Shown in pieces: positions 22,038 to 34,340 of a stretch of DNA of 64,000 nucleotides. The notes beneath the pieces were generated by a model. The model did no database searches. It had not been told where the DNA came from and saw only the letters and a program-made list of their open reading frames with translations. Both the position numbers and the translations under genes were made by a program. The stretch is from NCBI GenBank assembly GCA_015179125.1, contig WHVA01000147.1:162145-226144 (forward strand), in the 5' to 3' direction. The stretch is from Gautieria morchelliformis (taxonomy: Eukaryota; Basidiomycota; Agaricomycetes; Gomphales; Gomphaceae). Position 1 is the stretch's first letter. Every line of letters starts with the position of its first letter.

Positions 22038-23123
22038 AAATTACTTACTGCTTTAACTTTCTCCAACCACCCCCCCCTTGACCACCACCCCCTCCTTTCA
22101 TCGTCCACCATCCTATAACTTCTTCTTTTCATCCGGAATCGAAAGGGCGCGTTAATTTCAACTAAATTGAAGCTCGCGTTGGTAAATATTTATTAGATGC
22201 GTTACTTTGTGACTATCGAACATCAAAGAAGAGGGAACGACCGCGTACGTTCTACTTCATATTCCCTTGTAACTACAATAACCCTTTCTACGTAGATATC
22301 CATTTGGCAAATCGGTCCTCAAACGACCGTCCTTTATGTTTTTAGTCTTATCGTCGATAACGATCAATACACGATCCACACCGTCAGTATTATTTATACG
22401 ACCAAATCATAAAAATTTTCTTACTGAGTAAGAAAACAAATTAAACCCTGACCGTCGTTCAATTCAGGTACCTTCTCACTTATATCTTACCAATCTTCGT
22501 GTTTCTAATGATACTTCCTTCAATAGTCGGGCTCGTTTGCTAAAATTTATATACATCTCCTTGTACTCACAGTAACAACCTTTTTGACTTATCGCATCGA
22601 GGAAATAAAACCATTAATATTAATTATCAGTAACCCCTTCGACAAGGGCTCCGCCGGCATAGCCGGCCTCTAGTACGGGAGTGTAGCCATGGGTGACATT
22701 GTCACGCCATCGTAGCGGCGCAGTTAGTTTGGGCGCTAGTTGGCGGAAGACGTCTCCTCAAACCACCACGAGCCTACTCAAAAAATACGACTCATCCTTA
22801 CCGATTAAATTTGAGTTAGTCCAGCTGGATCATGATAGACATGGATAAGGTACATACATTATGATTGTTTTGCTATTGACGCTTCAAGCCTTTGACCGCG
22901 CTTAGATGCCCTGCCACATCTCTTCAAAGGCACCATCAATTTACAATCCACAACTAAACAACCAAACCTTAGGCCCCCTAAAATCTGCTGTCTTCCGGTT
23001 GCTTGGACGAGAAGTCCTTGACTGCACACGACTTGGACGCGGTTTTTTCAACGTGGTAACTCGCATCATGGAACGTTCAGCTCGCTCGAGATAAATATCT
23101 TTTAAAAGGTTTATGGGTTAAAA
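22038..23123. other. AT-rich, CpG-containing gene-free stretch
   Basis: No usable ORF in any frame from 22038 to 22900. A C run (22068-22075) and many TCG/CGA words in AT-rich context. From about 22640 composition returns to that of the APH flank. No repeat partner was seen in the window. Confidence 0.5.
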
Positions 23124-24295
23124 ATGGCTGATGGGGAGCAATTGGTGGCCAGGATCACGTATAACTTCAAAACCGACGAGAAATCTTACCAGTGGATCCA
23201 AGATAGGCTCACACGAGAGATTCTCGTTCTCAAATTGCTGAAACATCTCGACCATACACTCCCTGTCCCACAGATTTATGTATGGGACTTTGACCCTTCC
23301 AATTCTGTTGATGCACCGTTCTCCGTAATGGAGAGGCTTTATGGGGAAGATCAATGGTCTGCATGGCCAAAATTGACATCCGAAGAGAAGGTGACTCGCT
23401 TTAATTCTCGAAGCCTTGTGGTACTCATTAAATTCCACGCAGATCAAGTTCGTTCAATCGCTAGCTGATGCTTCGGCACGCATCTTCAAGGTCTCAATGC
23501 CGTCTATCGGCTCTTTGGAGAAGCTGACAAACGAGAACCATCCCATTGTCGGGCCTTTTATCAGAATGCCATCGGACCCCAGAACTGGCGGGCCTTATGC
23601 CACCATCGATGAGTGAGCGACGTTCCCTTCCCTGAGAACTCGTCTCACGAAATTATCAGATATCTAGCTGCTGAGTTACAACCCTGGACGGCCAGTGGCC
23701 AGTCAGAGTATGAATTTTCGGTTCCGGAGTTGTTTGAGCGATTACACGTACTAGCCCACCGCCTGGTTCCCCGTGATGCTCCTCCAATGCTCCGACCTGT
23801 TTTGTTTCACACGGACTTAGATGTCAGGAATGTTATGGTGAACGACGGTATCGTGTCAGGTATAATTGACTGGGAAGTATGTCCAAATTTCACTCTCCTC
23901 CTAATCACTGACCCATCTTGACCGGTGACCTTGAAAAGTACCATGCTGCGCTGCCAGCTTGCTTGGCCGCTGTGTATCCAGAGTTTATGCGTTTCGATGG
24001 TATTTTCGACCCAAAGTATAACATTGTAAAACGGATCATGCCGACCAAAGAATCATGGGCAACCGCAAGTGAAGCTGGACCTTTGAGGTCTGCTTTTCGC
24101 GAGGTATATACAATATTTTTTCGATGCCTGATTCTTATACTTAGTTGAGTGCAGGCGGCAGGACGAATATCGATCGACTATGTGCGCGCCTTGGATCTCG
24201 GAGAGGACCTTCGCAGACTCTTAGAATTCGCCGAGCATGATCTCAAAGCCTGTCACAGTTGGGAAAGGGACTTCACGGAATCGCTGACCATCTAA
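23124..24295 (+). pseudogene. APH-family phosphotransferase pseudogene
   Basis: Successive frames give the layout of fungal aminoglycoside-phosphotransferase-like proteins (APH, a kinase-fold family): ITYNFKTDEKSYQWIQ and REILVLKLLKHL (N-lobe, ATP-binding Lys region), PFSVMERLYGEDQW (hinge), SLADASARIFKVSM, GPFIRMPSDPRTGGPY, then the catalytic loop LFHTDLDVRNVMVNDG (HxDxxxxN) and IIDWE (metal-binding Asp). C-terminal pieces follow two likely introns (after 23878 and about 24100-24155). A one-base frame change near 23440 and a missing beginning make it non-functional. Substrates of the fungal family are mostly unknown. Confidence 0.75.
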
Positions 24296-26560
24296 TCATC
24301 ATAATTCAAGCTTGTCAAGGTTCCAGATATCTTTACTTGACGTGATCCCAAGACAGACCCTGCAAGGCCCAGTTGACGAGGACATGACATTGAATCCTGT
24401 CTGATGACACCCGGGAGGTTCGTTCGACTGCTAAGAAATACCACAAGCAAAGACAAAGCCTTTCAGTGACCACTTGTATGAGGCTTTGTCTGTAAGGCAG
24501 CTCATATCGGGAATGTGAGTCCACGACATATCCAACATATAAGATATAGCCGGGGGTTGTTCATTGGAATGGTCGGACTCTTAAAATTACATCATTTGAA
24601 AAGTACTGTGGCACTCGGATGCTCGACAGCCAACAAGGAGATCAGAAAGGTACATGGAAAAAGGAATTGGTGCGCTGCGACTCCTTTACGCTCAAAAACG
24701 CTCGATAGGTCAACGACTACACAAGCTCCACCAAGCTAGACCCAGAGCGGCACTGAGTGTCCCCCCAGATGCTTCAGCTGTGATTTGGCGCGGGGGGGTG
24801 TTCGGCAGCGGTAGCGGCGGTGTTGGAACTGTGCGCAAGGATTATAGGAAGTAAGGGGGATTATTGTGGAGATACGCACCCAAGCGCTGATTTGTCGAAG
24901 AGACATCCCGGAGATGTGGGCGTGATGCTCTCTTTCTTTGCGGGTTGGGAAGGGATCGTTCTCGAACGCGAAAATAAATAGGGGTCTATATTTCTGCCGG
25001 ACATGTGAGCGTGAAGCGAGAAATCATTCTGAGATCTTACATAATTCAATTTTCTTTTGGGCGACTTGGGAAGAATTTCCGAGTGGTCAGTTTCGGTATA
25101 TGGAGGGGGGCTGAATCCTGCCGGCACCAAGGGCATAGTAGAACAAGGTTGAAGGAGAGCTGAAAAGCGCCACGCGTGAAGTTTTTATAGTCCCGCACGT
25201 GTATGGCACGGCCCCTCTGGGGCCCAGACTGGATTGGGATTCCGACAACTTCAAAGAAAATTCCGACACGAGTTTAGATAAAGTACAAAGAATTGAACGA
25301 GACGACGGCGAAGTCAGATCATGTCATTGTTGAACGTTAAACAACCAGCTCTAAGCCTCAGTAACAGTAAAACAGATATTATCTTTAGTGGCTTTCTTGT
25401 TCCGTGCATTGACAGTGGACAGAGCTGGATGCCACCGAGGCAATTGATCTAGGAATGCCGTAGCATGCAGGCAGGTGCGTGGAAGTCGGTGCCCTTTTGT
25501 GTGCCAGAATTGTTGACTCGGTTTTACCCCGAGATTTAAACGGCTTCCAGCAATCAAATTGTTACACATGTGTACAATATTGATCAAAGAAAAGCGAACG
25601 ACGTGATATACGCCATAAAAATATACTGACAAGGAATCGAGACTGCACTAGTCAAACGCTAAATACTTATCCGCGGCAGACGCTTCGAAGTGCGGGTTGA
25701 TACATGCACCAGACCATTCGCGCTCCTAAGACGTGGATCCTGCACCGCTACGACACAACGGACGCTGCAGCAAGCCCAATTTCAAAGTGGGAGACAGCTG
25801 TTCAGCCTGTGACTCCAATGCGTCAACACCCATGCTGCATGCATGCAGGCCTGGCTCCTCAGACTGGTAGCAGACGGATCGGCCGTCGTGCTGTCGTCCC
25901 CGGGCGCATCGCATGCATGCGGTATCTGCCTCCATTTCTGCCTAATGCCTTGGGGTCCGGAGAGGTTATAGTCCCACTGACGGGAGACGCAGCATACGCG
26001 GTATCTCGAGAGTACACGAGCTCGGTGCATCGAGATCAGCCTCGAGAGAACTCTCGGTAGCTCGGTATCGGAGTATCGCCTTGACGAATACAATGATGCG
26101 CGGGATGCGGCCATCGAGCAGACGCTGCGGCGCATCGACGGACGAGGAATCTGTCCATCTGTCATCTTTCGGTCGAATCCACCATTTTATCTTGCGGGTA
26201 CACAGAGTTTCCTACAAGTATCGCGGAGAGTGGTTAGGAAAATGGCATGACAATAAAAATAGATAGACGCAGGGCTCGTGAGCTCACGTACGGAAACATA
26301 TAGCATATTCTTGCAAATACAGAAACGAGAAGACATCGCCGTACAACAGGAAGAAACCAGTTGATCAGAAGAGAACACACATATGTAGAAACATGGCCAG
26401 CAACAGCAAGGAACTCAATCCTACGAAATAAAGACACGGAAATCCAACGCCCGTGAATATAATTCCCAAGCCCGGTAAGTCCTTCAGCCAATGACGAAAA
26501 GGACAGAGTCAAGAGAACCTCGCGTGGCGGAGGCCGCCTATCGTTCCTTGCGAGGTTATA
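24296..26560. other. Gene-poor spacer with one short repeat fragment
   Basis: No recognised gene. Bases 24717-24778 (CACCAAGCTAGACCCAGAGC and onwards to 'agatgcttcagc') match parts of the dispersed repeat at 28195-28984 and 45820-46599. ORFs here are short and have no family resemblance. Confidence 0.5.
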
Positions 26561-27027
26561 CTACTTAGACTGAGTCCTGTTCGCCCGAGCAGCTAGATGG
26601 GAACGCGCGAGATCCATCGACTCTTTAGCCCAACCATCCACTGTGACTGTGTCTTTGTATAATGTGTGGAGTGTGTCGAAGAACTCGGTCACAACGCCTT
26701 CCACCGGCGTCATGCCTGGAGCTTGAGCCATGTTATCCAGCTTCTCTACCACAGTACGAAACGTGTCCTCAAATTTCAGTCGAAGATAGTGCGAGTTCCG
26801 TTGATAGATGTCCGACAGCCTCTTTGCCACCTCTGTGGTCAGGCCAATATCGACATAAGTTGGGAATCCAACGGTCCTGGAGAATAAAAGTGGAAGTGGG
26901 AAATGTCGATTGGTGTGGTGGTCGAGGAAATGGGATGGCTTGAGGAGGACATCGCCTCGAGTATTTTGGTTGCAGCGGCAGCCATCCCCCGAAGAACTTG
27001 GGTGGTTGACTTGAGAGACCGTGACAT
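26561..27027 (-). CDS. Small hypothetical protein, two possible exons
   Basis: Main exon on the minus strand ends at 26561 and reads upstream of its first Met as VGFPTYVDIGLTTEVAKRLS, then SHYLRLKFEDTFRTVVEKLD and VTEFFDTLHTLYKDTVTVDG. A splice acceptor (ttattctccag) near 26882 would join it to an upstream frame starting MSRSLKSTTQVLRGMAAAAT (27027), though I find no clear donor. The frame is clean and predicted helical. I do not recognise a family. It could be a small host gene or a chance ORF. Confidence 0.35.
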
Positions 27028-28194
27028 GGTAGGGCGAGAGCTAGGCTGAATGAAACCTGTAGCACGAGCAGCTTTTACTGCAAAGAGTCACTCCGCGTGT
27101 TTAACGACTAGCACGGATCGAGCCGAATCGTAATCGAATCGATCTCAATTACGCTCCAAGGGCTTGAGTTCTGCCTTACATTCTTGACAGCCAGATATCG
27201 TGGTGAACTCGTGGGGGAGTTGGCCCCTGAATGCCGGCAAAGACTAAGAGAATTCGTGAGCCCGTCATTGGCAGAAGCAAAGAGAAGCCCCTCCTTTGGG
27301 GCTGAATTTGAACGCCACACCAAAACGAGGCACTTGCGTTTTCAACGTCGAATGCACTATAGATGGAACAGCCTTCTTACTGATACAGATCGTGATCAGT
27401 GGATCCCCGTAATGTTGGAGCTAACCTTGCCATCGTTGATTGTTTGTGAATCCGAATTCCGAGTGAAGTTCATCATGATATCCGCGATCTTCATCTCGGT
27501 CTGAATACACACAACCGAGTCGGCGCGCGTCCACTAGCTAGTAGGTCACGCCTCAAACTGGGCTGGCATGCTTGGAGCTTGAATTCCAGCCTCATGGATT
27601 CATCCAACTGCAGCTTGCTTTTGGATGTCGATCACTCCGCTGTCACGTGACTCACGGTGCTTCGTGATTTTTAGACGTGACATTCATGCAAAACCTATGT
27701 CCATCCCGCTAGGACATCCCCGCACGATCCTATATCTCTAAGACATGTGGCACAGCATTGTGCTCCTACCTTCGATGGCATGGCTACTCCACCTCTCGGT
27801 TTATCAATGAGCAGGCAAGCTGTCGACAGACTGCAGCATTTCTGGGTGCTAACCAGCCAGCTCCTCAGTGGCTGTGACTCATGCCGTTCTACAACTTACT
27901 TCAGCGCGCGACGACTCTAGGGAAGTCGATCGACTTGAGGATGCTCCCAATTAAGTCTACTTAGGAAAAAAAGCATCGAGTCTGCTGTCGCGTGCAGAAA
28001 GTGCTCGAAGATATTCAGGCTCGTCGCCTGCTGTGGGGACTGCAGAAAGTGCTCGAAGAAACTCGTGAGGTATGTCAGGAGCTAGCGAGCCTCGAGTTTA
28101 CAGACTTACAGCACCACCCCGATTTTCAGCGTAGGTCGACATCGCTGAGCGCATGCAAGCGACGTTGCTCGTGCTGTATACGCTGTATACTGTA
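27028..28194. other. Gene-free spacer
   Basis: No supported gene. A short direct repeat GCAGAAAGTGCTCGAAGA occurs at 27994 and 28043. Confidence 0.45.
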
Positions 28195-28984
28195 ATGAGT
28201 TAATGGGACGACAGGAAGATAGGCACTCTCGACTATCTAGGACACCTTTCCACCCGAACGTAGCTCACACAAGTTGCACCAAGCTAGATTCGGAGCGGCA
28301 CTGAGTGTCCCCCAGATGCTTCAGCCTTCAAGGACCTTGGAAAGACATATCCGTATATTATATTCACGAGTTTACTTTCGGCTGCGAAAGTGAAGCTCTC
28401 TGGTTCCTAGCTTGTGACCAAAAATGTGTAAAATTGACTGTCAGCTCGTGGTCACCAGCCGTCGATCATTTGACATAATACCTGAAAAGGTACGACGGGA
28501 AGCGACCTGGTCATGGTTTGCCTATGGTTCACGCTTAAAGACCCAAGAAATCGAAATCCTGCTTAATTCATTCTAACCTATGCCAGTGGTACATTCATGG
28601 TTTCAAGAGTCATAGGAGAACTCCCACCGCCCTGCGTGATTGGGCGAAGTTGGCACTTTGTGAAAGCCCAGGAAAGACCGGTTGATTGTGAGTACGTCAA
28701 ATCTGCAGCGATTTCGCACTCTCTGATTGAACTTCAAAATCTTTGAAGAGAATCTCCTCGGCGGATCACACTCATCGAACTCTGGTGATCGATCGGAGTC
28801 CCTGGCAATCGCGTACATTTATCTCGACTTCTACAAGCTTCTACAAAAGAAAGACACATGCGGAAATCCCCATCAGATATCGGATAGCGAATGTGTTCCT
28901 TTCAGAACAAAGAGGAACAGCGACCCTAACTCCACCAGGGCTGATCAATAACAACTGGCCCGGCCCGATGCTGCTACCGTTAAG
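28195..28984. repeat. Dispersed repeat R, copy 1
   Basis: About 790 bp closely matching 45820-46599 in the same orientation, from 'taatgagttaatgggacgac' to 'gctgctaccgtta'. A piece also recurs at 24717-24778. It has no coding sequence I can name. No target duplication or inverted ends were found, so its class is unknown. Confidence 0.8.
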
Positions 28985-31900
28985 ATGTCCCATAGCGCCT
29001 ACATCCTTTTCAATGTCCTCAATGGATATCTGGAACGAGATGAACTGGACTGGCTGCACTGAGAGATATACAAATGATTGGGGTCTTAATAGTCACGTTA
29101 CCGAAACGTGCTGGCAACAATACGAATCGACGGGGGCGGGACATCGAAGAAGTGTCGCATACCTTCATTCCCATCAAGCAGCGACGATGACATCCGAGTT
29201 CATGTGTCTGCGACGCTTGATCATGACATAAAATAACCAGCAGAATGGCTCGACAGAAGAACAACATATGATTGAAATACACTGATGAAGGATGCACATG
29301 GGATGTCAGTCGTCACCATTATTATACACCTCAAGTCTACTGGATTCCGGCAGTAGAGGGAGGTTTCGATCACTTACGTGTCAGCCTAGATGCAATGATT
29401 ACAAATCGACATTCACGTCGAGCTCATGAAAGAACTCAGTATTTATCACGGACGCCATATATATATGAAACCTACAAAGAATTATCTTGGGTGTTCTTGA
29501 AGATCATAGGCGCAACTCTCCGTGTGTTTCAATGGTACGCATTCTCGGTCGCACTACAGGAAGCTGGCCATCAACTGATGGTGATGGTCCGCTATTAGAC
29601 GCACGTTGACGGCCTTGGAATCGTTACTATTTCATTCACCGATACCAAGATATCCTGATATACCAGGGAATGGAAGAATCCACTGGCTCTGAAGACTCAG
29701 ACTCGCCCAGTTGTTAGTCCGAGAGTACTTGGGACAGTAACCCCCTCGTACGGATTCTCCCAGAACGGCCGGATCACGCTGAGTCCATGATGCACCATTT
29801 TACTTAGGAGGTATATTTCTTTCCTTCCATGACATATCTGATGTGATTGGATTTACCACTTTTGCCACAGGGTGTTGCTGACGCCGCCAGGGCTGTATAA
29901 TGTCTCAAAGTATCCCAACCCTACGATTGGCAGAATTCGCACCTGGCACGGTCCAGCTCACGAAGATCAAAATTACCTGCCAGGAGGAATTAACGTGACC
30001 AGTATCATCTCTGCAGTTCAAAGGCGTTTGCCATCACGGTCGCTGATATTGTAGCGTACAACTACCTGTGAACCATCGTCGATCTACCAGGACCCTCTTC
30101 AACCAGTCGAAGTGTTCACGCCGCAGATACCCCAAAGAATCTATCTCCAAGCCATCGAAACACATTCTTTCTGTCTCGGGCACGGCTCCAATGAAGTCGA
30201 CTGGAAATTCACGACGACAATTTTCAGCAGAGGGAACAAGCACATATTCCATTCACCTTCACAGTAATATAGATGGTTAATTCAGGGGCCGTCCTACTCA
30301 AGCTCACAGTTCACGCACGTCGCACACCAGGACGTGCAATTGTGTTGTCGACTTAAATCGGATTGGGTCACATGCATCGTGGCAGAACACGGGCATTCTC
30401 TGGAAAGACATATTGGACCCAGCAATGCTTGCCCGCATTGGCACTGTCAAAGTTGACTCTGTTCGAGTTACTGATCGAGTCCGAGTCGTTTGATGGCGCC
30501 GATGCCATGCTAGAGTCAAGATGGGGCGGTATCGACTGGGCGTTGGGGGTTTTCCAAATTGGTTATTCATTCTTCTTGTTCAACAGTGGTTCCACGGTCG
30601 TACAGCATCGTGTCGGCTTTGAAGAATCATCTTCAGGTCGTTATAAAAATAATGCAATGGCATCTGAAGACCTCATTCCGTACACCTCGTGCCTGGATAT
30701 CTTCATGGTCCACCGACTCCGATGCAGAAAACCTTAATGTTTACCTTCGCAGGCAGCACATGTTGGAGGCGTTCCAATGCTTTCTTTACGGCGCACATAC
30801 TTCATGCCGATGGTTTTCGACAACTTCAACCTCCAAATGTTCCCCTATCTGAGAGCTTACGAACAGATGTGGGTGAAGTACGTATGATGCCCATAGATGC
30901 GCAGCCTATTGCTTTCACCACTCCAAGGGGTCGAGTGACATCTACGTCGACAGACCTTGAATCTACCGTGATCATTTGACGGAAATCAAGCAGTCTCGAC
31001 TTCCATGACATGGTTGGAGGGCTCCAGAGGTCAATGGAAAGTTAACAACCAAGAGAAGAGTGAAGCTCAAATAATACTTTCCATGGTGGCAACTCCCGAA
31101 GTTTACTGTCACTTTTCTGTGTTTGTGAGCAAGATTGGATGGCCATAGGAAATGGGAAACCAAATCGCCTCTCTATTAAGGCCTGAGGCATCAGGGAATG
31201 CGGGTTGGCTGGGGCAGGGGCGTATCTGATCAGTAAGTCCTAAGTATTACTCATGTTGTTTATTGTTATCTCAATGTGGTATTGACTTCGCGCAGTCAAC
31301 ACGCCATCCGACTCCAGGTTCCATTCCACGAATATGGCACTGCGCCACATGAAGGAGCGTAAAGGGATCCGATCCCTCCCTGAGTGTTGCCATTCACACG
31401 TTTGGCCATTGGTGAGCAGCACAAGAACAAGACGCAAGCGGCGCTGTTGCGCGCGACGTCACGTGTAAGTAGAAGGACGCGTTAGTCACGCTCAAGTCAC
31501 CCATTACTCCGGGACGGTCAGACGGGGCAATGCCGGATTTTGCTACTGGACAGGTCTAACCACGCAACCCCATCCGGCTGCTTTCTCACTCTTTTTATAA
31601 GCGTTCAGCATACTTTCAAGCTTGGTTGAACTGGCGGCTGCTAAATCGCGTGACCTTCGACAATTCTGTCGGCACTTCCGACAGAGCGGCCGGCTGTCAG
31701 CGATACATTCCCATCCACCTCAACCTCCGCCCTATTCCGAGACTTGGATGTAATCCACATCAACTGTATCCGTCATATTTCCAGAAAAATGATAATAGAG
31801 GTCGCAGCTTCATGAAGACCTGGTCAGGTGCCCGGCCCGGGTGGCAGCAACCCAAATCGCAGCCTCCGTAGTGGTCTGGATCCAGTCGGAGCCTCACGGC

Positions 31901-32218
31901 AGCTTCTGGCCTACCCTCGAGAGCCGGTCCAGCCCTGCAGAGCCAGTCCAACCCTCACCGATTCAAGCTCGGCCTACTCCCCGATGCCTCCAAGCTTCTC
32001 ATGCTCCCTGGCCTACCCAATCTCTTTCGTGGTTCTTCTCCGGGATATCTCACGCAACCTCCATGTTGCAAGGATTGATCAATGTCAGATGTCGCAATGC
32101 ATGTCTTGTCGTACTAGAGAAACCCTTGGACTCCCGATGCCCTGGCAGCTGATGTGCTTCTCGCGTTCCGCCGAAGGATCCTACATCAAAAGACATCAAG
32201 CTTACAGAAAAACGCAAC
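28985..32218. other. Gene-poor stretch with undeciphered ORFs
   Basis: Several moderate frames occur (30363-30737 +, 30034-30252 -, 31828-32247 +), but none matches a family I recognise. The minus-strand frame 30034-30252 (VDFIGAVPETERMCF, LGYLRREHFDWLKRVLV) looks protein-like and may be the relic of a host gene. Confidence 0.4.
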
Positions 32219-33152
32219 GGTCGTGTTGCACCCGTCTGTATAGGTGATGATGTGCGACGGTGAGGGTGGAAGAGAAGTGTAAAGCTCCGTGGGAGGCCTG
32301 TGAGTGGGACCAATACAAATTTTGGCTCTGAATAAGCGTCGTGTTGTGCTTTCTACGATGCGTACGTTGCAACTTTCGTCTCCGGAGTACAAACTCTCTT
32401 CATCACTGTCCCCAGAGTAATATCCCGCGTGTCGGGGTTGCAGTATTGATATTTGGTCACCTCCAATTGAAAATTCTTGGCTCCTCGTGGGGAGTTCGTT
32501 TCCTCGACCAATGATTCAGATCACATTTGGGCTACGGTTCTGCAAATAACTTCACCTGAATCGAAGGTTTCTCCGAGTCAAAGTTCTAATCTAACCTTAA
32601 CCGGGGAACCAGACCCCCATATAACCTTCAGACGAGTCCTCAATCCACTGCAAGGAAAATGTTATATTCTTGCATTTCCCTCTTCTCCCTGCTTGGAGTC
32701 GCATTCCACGTATTATTTGTGATTTTTTTTTTTTTGCTGTGTAGGGGGTAACGCGTCCCCGACCACCACTGTACGTGTTGTTCGACATCTGCGCTTGTCT
32801 TACATAATACATAATACACCGGAGACGTATACATTTTGCAGCCGAAGTAGTATTTAGTCTACATGCCCTTAGTGCCACAGAGTGACAAGTTCTTCCACGT
32901 GGCCGAGACACCACAAGGAGCTCAAAACAGAAGCGAATGCCTTACCAAAATCGTTCATGTAAAGAAACGTATCTCAGAGCACGTGACGTGTCTAAGCTCG
33001 CGTCCATTACCGTACTGGACACGCACAGCAACAGAACGCTGGAAGTACGATGCCTCAGCACCCGCAGCTTGAGTCCGTGTCTAGTACGATGCCCCAGCAC
33101 CCGCACGTTCATTTCGACTGCGACGACCGCGATCTCGCCCGCCATACATTGG
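32219..33152. repeat. Dispersed repeat C, copy 1
   Basis: Shares high similarity with 49188-51014 over its full length, once the TIR element at 49742-50629 is removed. It begins at 'gtgttgcacccgtctg'; the right limit is unknown because in copy 2 a hAT element starts at the matching point. It includes a T-run (32728-32737) and a minus-strand frame with CIGPTHRPPTELYTS conserved in both copies. Confidence 0.8.
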
Positions 33153-33419
33153 TTCGAATTCTGGCACTCCACCCGGTCCTGGCTGGCTGAGCGCGGATAC
33201 ACGCTCTTCGAGTACATTGGCGGAACAGATACGTCGGCGAACAGACGTACTGCGCTCCCACGCGTCCGTTGCGGACGTGGCGCATCCTTTGCCGCAGAGC
33301 CCGGCTCTGAGTGGTGCGTCCATTCGTTTTCCACGTCCCATCAATAAAATTTGGCAATTCTTGAATAGGAATCGACCGGCCTGTCTCTGCACAGGTTCGA
33401 GGGTGTATTAACATTGCCC

Positions 33420-34340
33420 CATTTGGACCTCTTGGATTTCGCATTGTGGTTATGCCTAGGTACACTATACCTCTTCTTCCATGATCAATCATTTACTCGT
33501 TCGTCACATCCTAGAGCCCCTTTCACCCCTGGTTCTCGACCATCAGTGAAGCCGTCGACTATATGCGCTGCTGGCTTAGGGTAATACTACTCCTCAAACC
33601 CTTCATTCTTATCTTCATATCAACAGGGCTTGAGCCTCCTGCACAAACACCACATTCTCCACCGCATCAGCCTCTTTCCTGTGCAGCCCTGTACGCTCCA
33701 AAAATGTCACATCCAACCTGTCTATGCAGGACATCAAGATCAACTTGCAACATCCTAGTCAAACCATTTTGGCGTCTTCACCAACAACCCTTCGAACGAA
33801 CTTGCGACGAAATCTCTGACATGGACAGCCACTTGGTGTATGCCATCATGGACTTCGACATCTCCATGATATCGCCCACCCACCGCGACACCCGAAGAAT
33901 GTCGGCTTCCCAGTTCCCTGTCTTGGATTGGCGGACAACTTGAAGACCAACCTCGCGACACCATGCAGGGCGAACTCGACGATTACGACCCGTTCGTGTT
34001 TAATGCCGGGTGCCTCCGATTCGGCGCTCTCTTCTGCAACTGTTTTCAAGTGTGCTTCGCCACAGCATCTTACCCACATTCTGCCCATGTCTGCTCCGCT
34101 CAGTAATGGATCGAATGACGACGCGTGATATCAGTCGCCGATTCACACCTAGTCAAGCCCTCGCGTTCCCCGAAAGCTTTCGCCTCCGACTCTTGACGCA
34201 AGAGCAACTGCAATTTCCCGCGCCCCCTTGCGTTGGAAGCCCGCCAACCCTCCACATGGAAGATACGATCGTTGGGCAGGTTTGCCAGACGCATTTATCA
34301 CGGATTGGCCTCATCTCCGTGCTCCAAAGCTGACATTTCA
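33420..34340 (+). pseudogene. FunK1-like protein kinase pseudogene
   Basis: Translation in shifting frames gives GFRIVVMPRYTIPLL, FHPWFSTISEAVDYM, then after an intron (gtaata...tcaacag, about 33580-33626) GLSLLHKHHILHRI, where an active kinase has HRD. Next come YAIMDFDISMI (DFG region as DFD), LPSSLSWI-like sequence, GELDDYDPFVF and RMTTRDISRRFTPSQALAF. This is the C-lobe of the kinase family greatly expanded in mushrooms. The N-lobe is missing, the catalytic Asp is lost and the frame is broken. Confidence 0.7.

Noticed and set aside
33136..33160. tRNA-like T-arm GGTTCGAATTC (also at 51006)
   Set aside because: No matching A-box, anticodon arm or acceptor stem could be built around it in either copy; it is part of repeat C.
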